A model generated the notes under the pieces. That model searched no databases. It was not told the origin of the DNA and was given only the letters and a program-made list of their open reading frames with translations. Positions 61,201-64,000 of a stretch of 64,000 nucleotides of DNA are shown here, piece after piece. Source of the stretch: Acinetobacter oleivorans DR1 (GTDB lineage Bacteria > Pseudomonadota > Gammaproteobacteria > Pseudomonadales > Moraxellaceae); the NCBI RefSeq assembly GCF_000196795.1, contig NC_014259.1:3224001-3288000 (forward strand), written 5' to 3'. Made by a program: the position numbers and the translations under genes. Position 1 is the stretch's first letter; each line of letters begins with the position of its first letter.

Positions 61201-62316
61201 TTATTTGTGATGCTGCGCCACTAGATGCTGGAAATAAGCAATACCATGCTCACTAATTCCTGAGCGTTGCTTGTCAGTCATGATACGGCCTTGACCACGA
61301 TAACCACGTGATTTCAAACCACGTTGTACGCTTTCGACCAAGTTCAAATCTTCAGGGCGGAATACATTGCGATACCACTCAATTAAGTCTTTCTGATCTT
61401 GAGTGAGTTCTTCGTTCGTGAAGTAAATATCGTAGTGCTGCAAAGTCGTTTCTGCATCAACTGGGAACTCATAGATCACCGTCATGAAATTGCTGCCTGG
61501 TGGTACGTTGAACATAGTACAAGGCCAAGTCCAGAAACCATGAAACTCAGGATCTGTTATTGATGGATCAAGCTTAAATGACTTCTCAGATGAGCGAGCA
61601 AAACCATACTGTAAAGTCCAGTTTTGATGTGTGGTATGCCAATATTTATCAACTTGTACTGAGTCAGCAAAACCAGGATGTGCAGGCCCACAGTGATAGC
61701 ACTCTAGATAGTTATCAACAATTACTTTCCAGTTTGCTGGCGTTTCTGTCACAAAACGTGCCGCCAGTTTCAAATCTTTAATCACGCTACATGCTTGATT
61801 TAAACGCTCAGCAAATTCTGGAAGCTGGTCTTCTACGCAAGTCGCATTTTCATCCATATTAATGAAAATAAAGCCAGCATATTCCTCAACTTTTAAAGGC
61901 ACCATGCTTGAGTTTTCTTTATCGAAAGATTCAACATGGTCACAGTTACGTGCCAAAGCCAAGCTACCGTCTAGCTTGAAAGTCCAAGCATGGTATGGGC
62001 AGGTAATTACATTTTTTGCTTTACCACTGCCACTTAAAAGCTCGTGACCACGATGCGGACATACATTATAAAACGCACGTAAAACGCTATCTTTACCACG
62101 AATGATGACAATATTTTCACCAATTACTTTACGGGTAATATAGTCATTCGGTTGTGCCAACTCACTGCCATGTGCAACACAAATCCAGCTTTTAGCAAAG
62201 ATTGCTTCTTTCTCATGCTCAAAAACTTGCGATGAAGTATAGAAAACTTTAGGGAAAGTCCATGCAACATCTGGGTTTGCGCAAAAATCTTCAGGTAATT
62301 TTTCAACTGCACTCAT
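61201..62316 (-). CDS. cntA: Carnitine monooxygenase oxygenase subunit (Rieske)
   Basis: A 371-residue Rieske non-haem iron oxygenase that cleaves L-carnitine to trimethylamine and malic semialdehyde. The Rieske ligands are C86-x-H88 and C106-x-x-H109. The mononuclear iron site has H208 and H213 within DNYLECYHCGPAH, and E205 takes the place usually held by a bridging Asp, the CntA-specific feature. The length equals the characterised enzyme. Partner cntB is two genes downstream. Confidence 0.95.
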   Translation of the reverse strand: MSAVEKLPEDFCANPDVAWTFPKVFYTSSQVFEHEKEAIFAKSWICVAHGSELAQPNDYITRKVIGENIVIIRGKDSVLRAFYNVCPHRGHELLSGSGKAKNVITCPYHAWTFKLDGSLALARNCDHVESFDKENSSMVPLKVEEYAGFIFINMDENATCVEDQLPEFAERLNQACSVIKDLKLAARFVTETPANWKVIVDNYLECYHCGPAHPGFADSVQVDKYWHTTHQNWTLQYGFARSSEKSFKLDPSITDPEFHGFWTWPCTMFNVPPGSNFMTVIYEFPVDAETTLQHYDIYFTNEELTQDQKDLIEWYRNVFRPEDLNLVESVQRGLKSRGYRGQGRIMTDKQRSGISEHGIAYFQHLVAQHHK

Positions 62317-62358
62317 ATTATTACTCCATTAAATTCTTTTCGTCCAAATGACTCGATA

Positions 62359-63333
62359 TTAAATTGATGCCTTTTCGACACTGCTCAACATACGGCGTAT
62401 CGCACTCAGCATGTTTTGATATAACTGTTGTACTTCTGGGCAGTCACGCATCAGACGTAAACTGCCATGTAATAATCCTTTGCCTAAATGGAACTCACTA
62501 GGAATCCCAGCTTGTTCCAATTTTTGGGTAAAGAGATAACCGTCATCACTTAAAGGGTCATACTCTGCAACCGCTACGAAACTCATAGGCATATCTGAAA
62601 AGTCCGTTGCCAATAAAGGCGCTAGACGTAAATCCTGCCAATCTTGTGAGTTAGGTGCATATTCCTTTAAATAAAAATGCATATCTTCCGTTGTTAACAA
62701 CGGCGCATGGGCATGCTTTTGTGCGGCTGGTGTATCAAGCGCTGTAGTTAAACATGGATAAACCAAAGCTAGACCTTGAGCTTGCAAACCACTATGTTGT
62801 AGTTCAACTGCAAGGGCTGCTGCCAAATTACCGCCTGCACTATCGCCTGCTAGAACGATATTTTCACTATTAATCTGCCAAGCTGAACCATGCTTTTTAA
62901 GCCATTGATAAACTGCTAAACAATCTTCAAAAGCTGCCGGAAAGCGGTGCTCTGGTGCCATACGGTAATCTACGCTAATGACAACTGCATTTAAGTCCTG
63001 ACACAAATAGCTGGTAATAAACTCATGTGAATCGAGCCCACCAACCATCCAACCGCCGCCATGTAAATACAACACACATGGCCAACCAGACTCAGGTCGA
63101 TTTGTTTTTGGTAAATACACACGAACAGGAACTTGATGCTCATCATTTGCAACAAAGCGATCTTCTACTTCAATCTTGCCATCACGTGGCAAAGTGTAGT
63201 GTCGACACATTGCGTCATAGGCCGCACGGACTGAGTCAATATCTGCATCTGCTGGTGAATAAATGCTGCTCCAATACACAAGGCTTTGCATTTCTTCACT
63301 TAAGGCATAAGTGGTCTGTTCATGTGTAGTCAT
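62359..63333 (-). CDS. Alpha/beta hydrolase, HSL family; possible acylcarnitine esterase
   Basis: A 324-residue esterase. HGGGW at 91-95 is the oxyanion motif and GDSAGGN contains nucleophile S165. Asp and His of the triad fall in AVAEYDPLSDDGY and GLLHGSLRL. It lies between the BCCT transporter and cntA, so release of carnitine from short acylcarnitines is a reasonable role. The context is the only support for that substrate. Confidence 0.8.
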   Translation of the reverse strand: MTTHEQTTYALSEEMQSLVYWSSIYSPADADIDSVRAAYDAMCRHYTLPRDGKIEVEDRFVANDEHQVPVRVYLPKTNRPESGWPCVLYLHGGGWMVGGLDSHEFITSYLCQDLNAVVISVDYRMAPEHRFPAAFEDCLAVYQWLKKHGSAWQINSENIVLAGDSAGGNLAAALAVELQHSGLQAQGLALVYPCLTTALDTPAAQKHAHAPLLTTEDMHFYLKEYAPNSQDWQDLRLAPLLATDFSDMPMSFVAVAEYDPLSDDGYLFTQKLEQAGIPSEFHLGKGLLHGSLRLMRDCPEVQQLYQNMLSAIRRMLSSVEKASI

Positions 63334-63344
63334 TACCGTTCCCT

Positions 63345-64000
63345 CTAGCTGGTTTTTCTATCCAGTTTGATTGAGCTTGCAAGCTCAAGCTGCATCCGTT
63401 TTGCATGTTCATCTTGAGACTGGTTTAAACCAATTTCCTGATCATCATAACCTTGTTGCTCAATTAAATGCGATGGGACTTTGGCATAATCTTGAATCAA
63501 CCATTTCACTAAGCCATAGGTTTGAATCAGAATAATCACAATGAATGGTAAAGCCGTCACAATGGTTGCTGTTTTCATTGTGTCCAAAGGCGCTTTACTA
63601 AAGATCATGGCAATTGGAACTAAAGTCAGCATGACACACCAGAACAAACGAGCATTTGGCGATGGATCTTGCCCTTCACTTAAACCACGTGTACATGTTG
63701 CTGAAACCGCATAGCCTACCGCATCCATGTGTGCTGCCAAGAACACCACCATAATGCCGAGGAAAATCCACATCATTAGTTTTCCAGCAGGTAACAGACT
63801 GAGCAATTGACCAATCGCAACCTCACCACCTTGTTGGCTTAAGATTTGCGGTACATTTACAGCCCCATGGATAAAGCTATAGACGCTGTAGTTTTCAAAC
63901 ACACCAAAGATGAACCAAAGACCGACACTACCACCAATTACCATGGCAAAGATCACTTCTTTAATCGTACGACCTTTAGAAACACGCGTTACAAAGAGTG
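63345..64000 (-). CDS. BCCT-family transporter, probable carnitine/betaine uptake (5' part outside window)
   Basis: The last 217 or so residues of a larger protein open at the window edge. RVSKGRTIKEVIFAMVIGGSVGLWF is the BCCT cytoplasmic loop and next helix, followed by several membrane segments (LMMWIFLGIMVVFLAAHMDAV, LFWCVMLTLVPIAMIF). It is the first visible gene of the carnitine cluster, 11 bp upstream of the hydrolase gene. The conserved Trp-rich substrate region is only partly in view. Confidence 0.87.
   Translation of the reverse strand, partial: LFVTRVSKGRTIKEVIFAMVIGGSVGLWFIFGVFENYSVYSFIHGAVNVPQILSQQGGEVAIGQLLSLLPAGKLMMWIFLGIMVVFLAAHMDAVGYAVSATCTRGLSEGQDPSPNARLFWCVMLTLVPIAMIFSKAPLDTMKTATIVTALPFIVIILIQTYGLVKWLIQDYAKVPSHLIEQQGYDDQEIGLNQSQDEHAKRMQLELASSIKLDRKTS

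Noticed and set aside
1..64000. CRISPR arrays, insertion sequences or defence systems
   Set aside because: No regularly spaced repeats, transposase reading frames, terminal inverted repeats or known defence motifs were seen; the only mobile-element sign is the edge integrase.

Overview
This is a chromosomal window from an Acinetobacter, most likely the A. calcoaceticus-baumannii complex. The evidence is the low-GC coding style, a tmRNA with an ANDETYALAA-type tag, the gene neighbourhoods, and a carnitine oxygenase whose Rieske, Glu205, His208 and His213 residues match the A. baumannii CntA pattern. It is almost entirely core housekeeping sequence. Accessory DNA is visible only at the left edge, where a P4-type tyrosine recombinase sits just downstream of the ssrA 3' end and marks the border of an integrated island lying to the left.

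Layout, left to right: integrase and ssrA (1-1207); lipoprotein gamma-glutamyltransferase; emrAB-type efflux pair; PaaI-like thioesterase divergent from hemB; thiO and a convergent TIGR01777-type SDR; a small membrane protein; a probable unannotated small RNA (about 10938-11116); VOC and OsmC proteins; sbcDC; uppP and yggS divergent from pilTU; fur/bamE/rnfH with an added transporter-like gene; bacteriohemerythrin; class II glutamine amidotransferase; OlsB-like acyltransferase; the rep-dut-algC-argB group; an OmpA-domain lipoprotein; a PlsC-type acyltransferase with a voltage-sensor-like membrane protein; minCDE; a PA4642-family protein; a LysE exporter; ftsK; trxB-aat-bpt; rimI; two tandem PF10118 paralogues; the str operon (rpsL-rpsG-fusA-tuf, minus strand); an EcsC protein; fabB-hemJ; a small HELTH metallopeptidase-like protein; nadE with a coupled unknown gene; tRNA-Met; and, at the right edge, a carnitine catabolism cluster (reductase, aldehyde dehydrogenase, oxygenase, hydrolase and a BCCT transporter cut by the window end).

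Several groups form functional units. SbcCD processes DNA hairpins and ends. PilT and PilU retract type IV pili. MinCDE positions the septum and FtsK clears DNA from it. Aat and Bpt charge N-degrons. The right-hand cluster takes up carnitine, splits it to trimethylamine and malic semialdehyde, and oxidises the aldehyde.

The least-described signals are non-coding. The two PF10118 paralogues have matching promoters, each with a 21-bp-spaced direct repeat at the same distance from the -35 element. A 20-codon ORF with a strong ribosome binding site lies between rpsG and fusA inside an 8-bp long-range stem. The str operon leader begins with a terminator-like hairpin. A structured RNA with a strong terminator lies at 10938-11116. 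No CRISPR array, insertion sequence, prophage body or defence island is visible.
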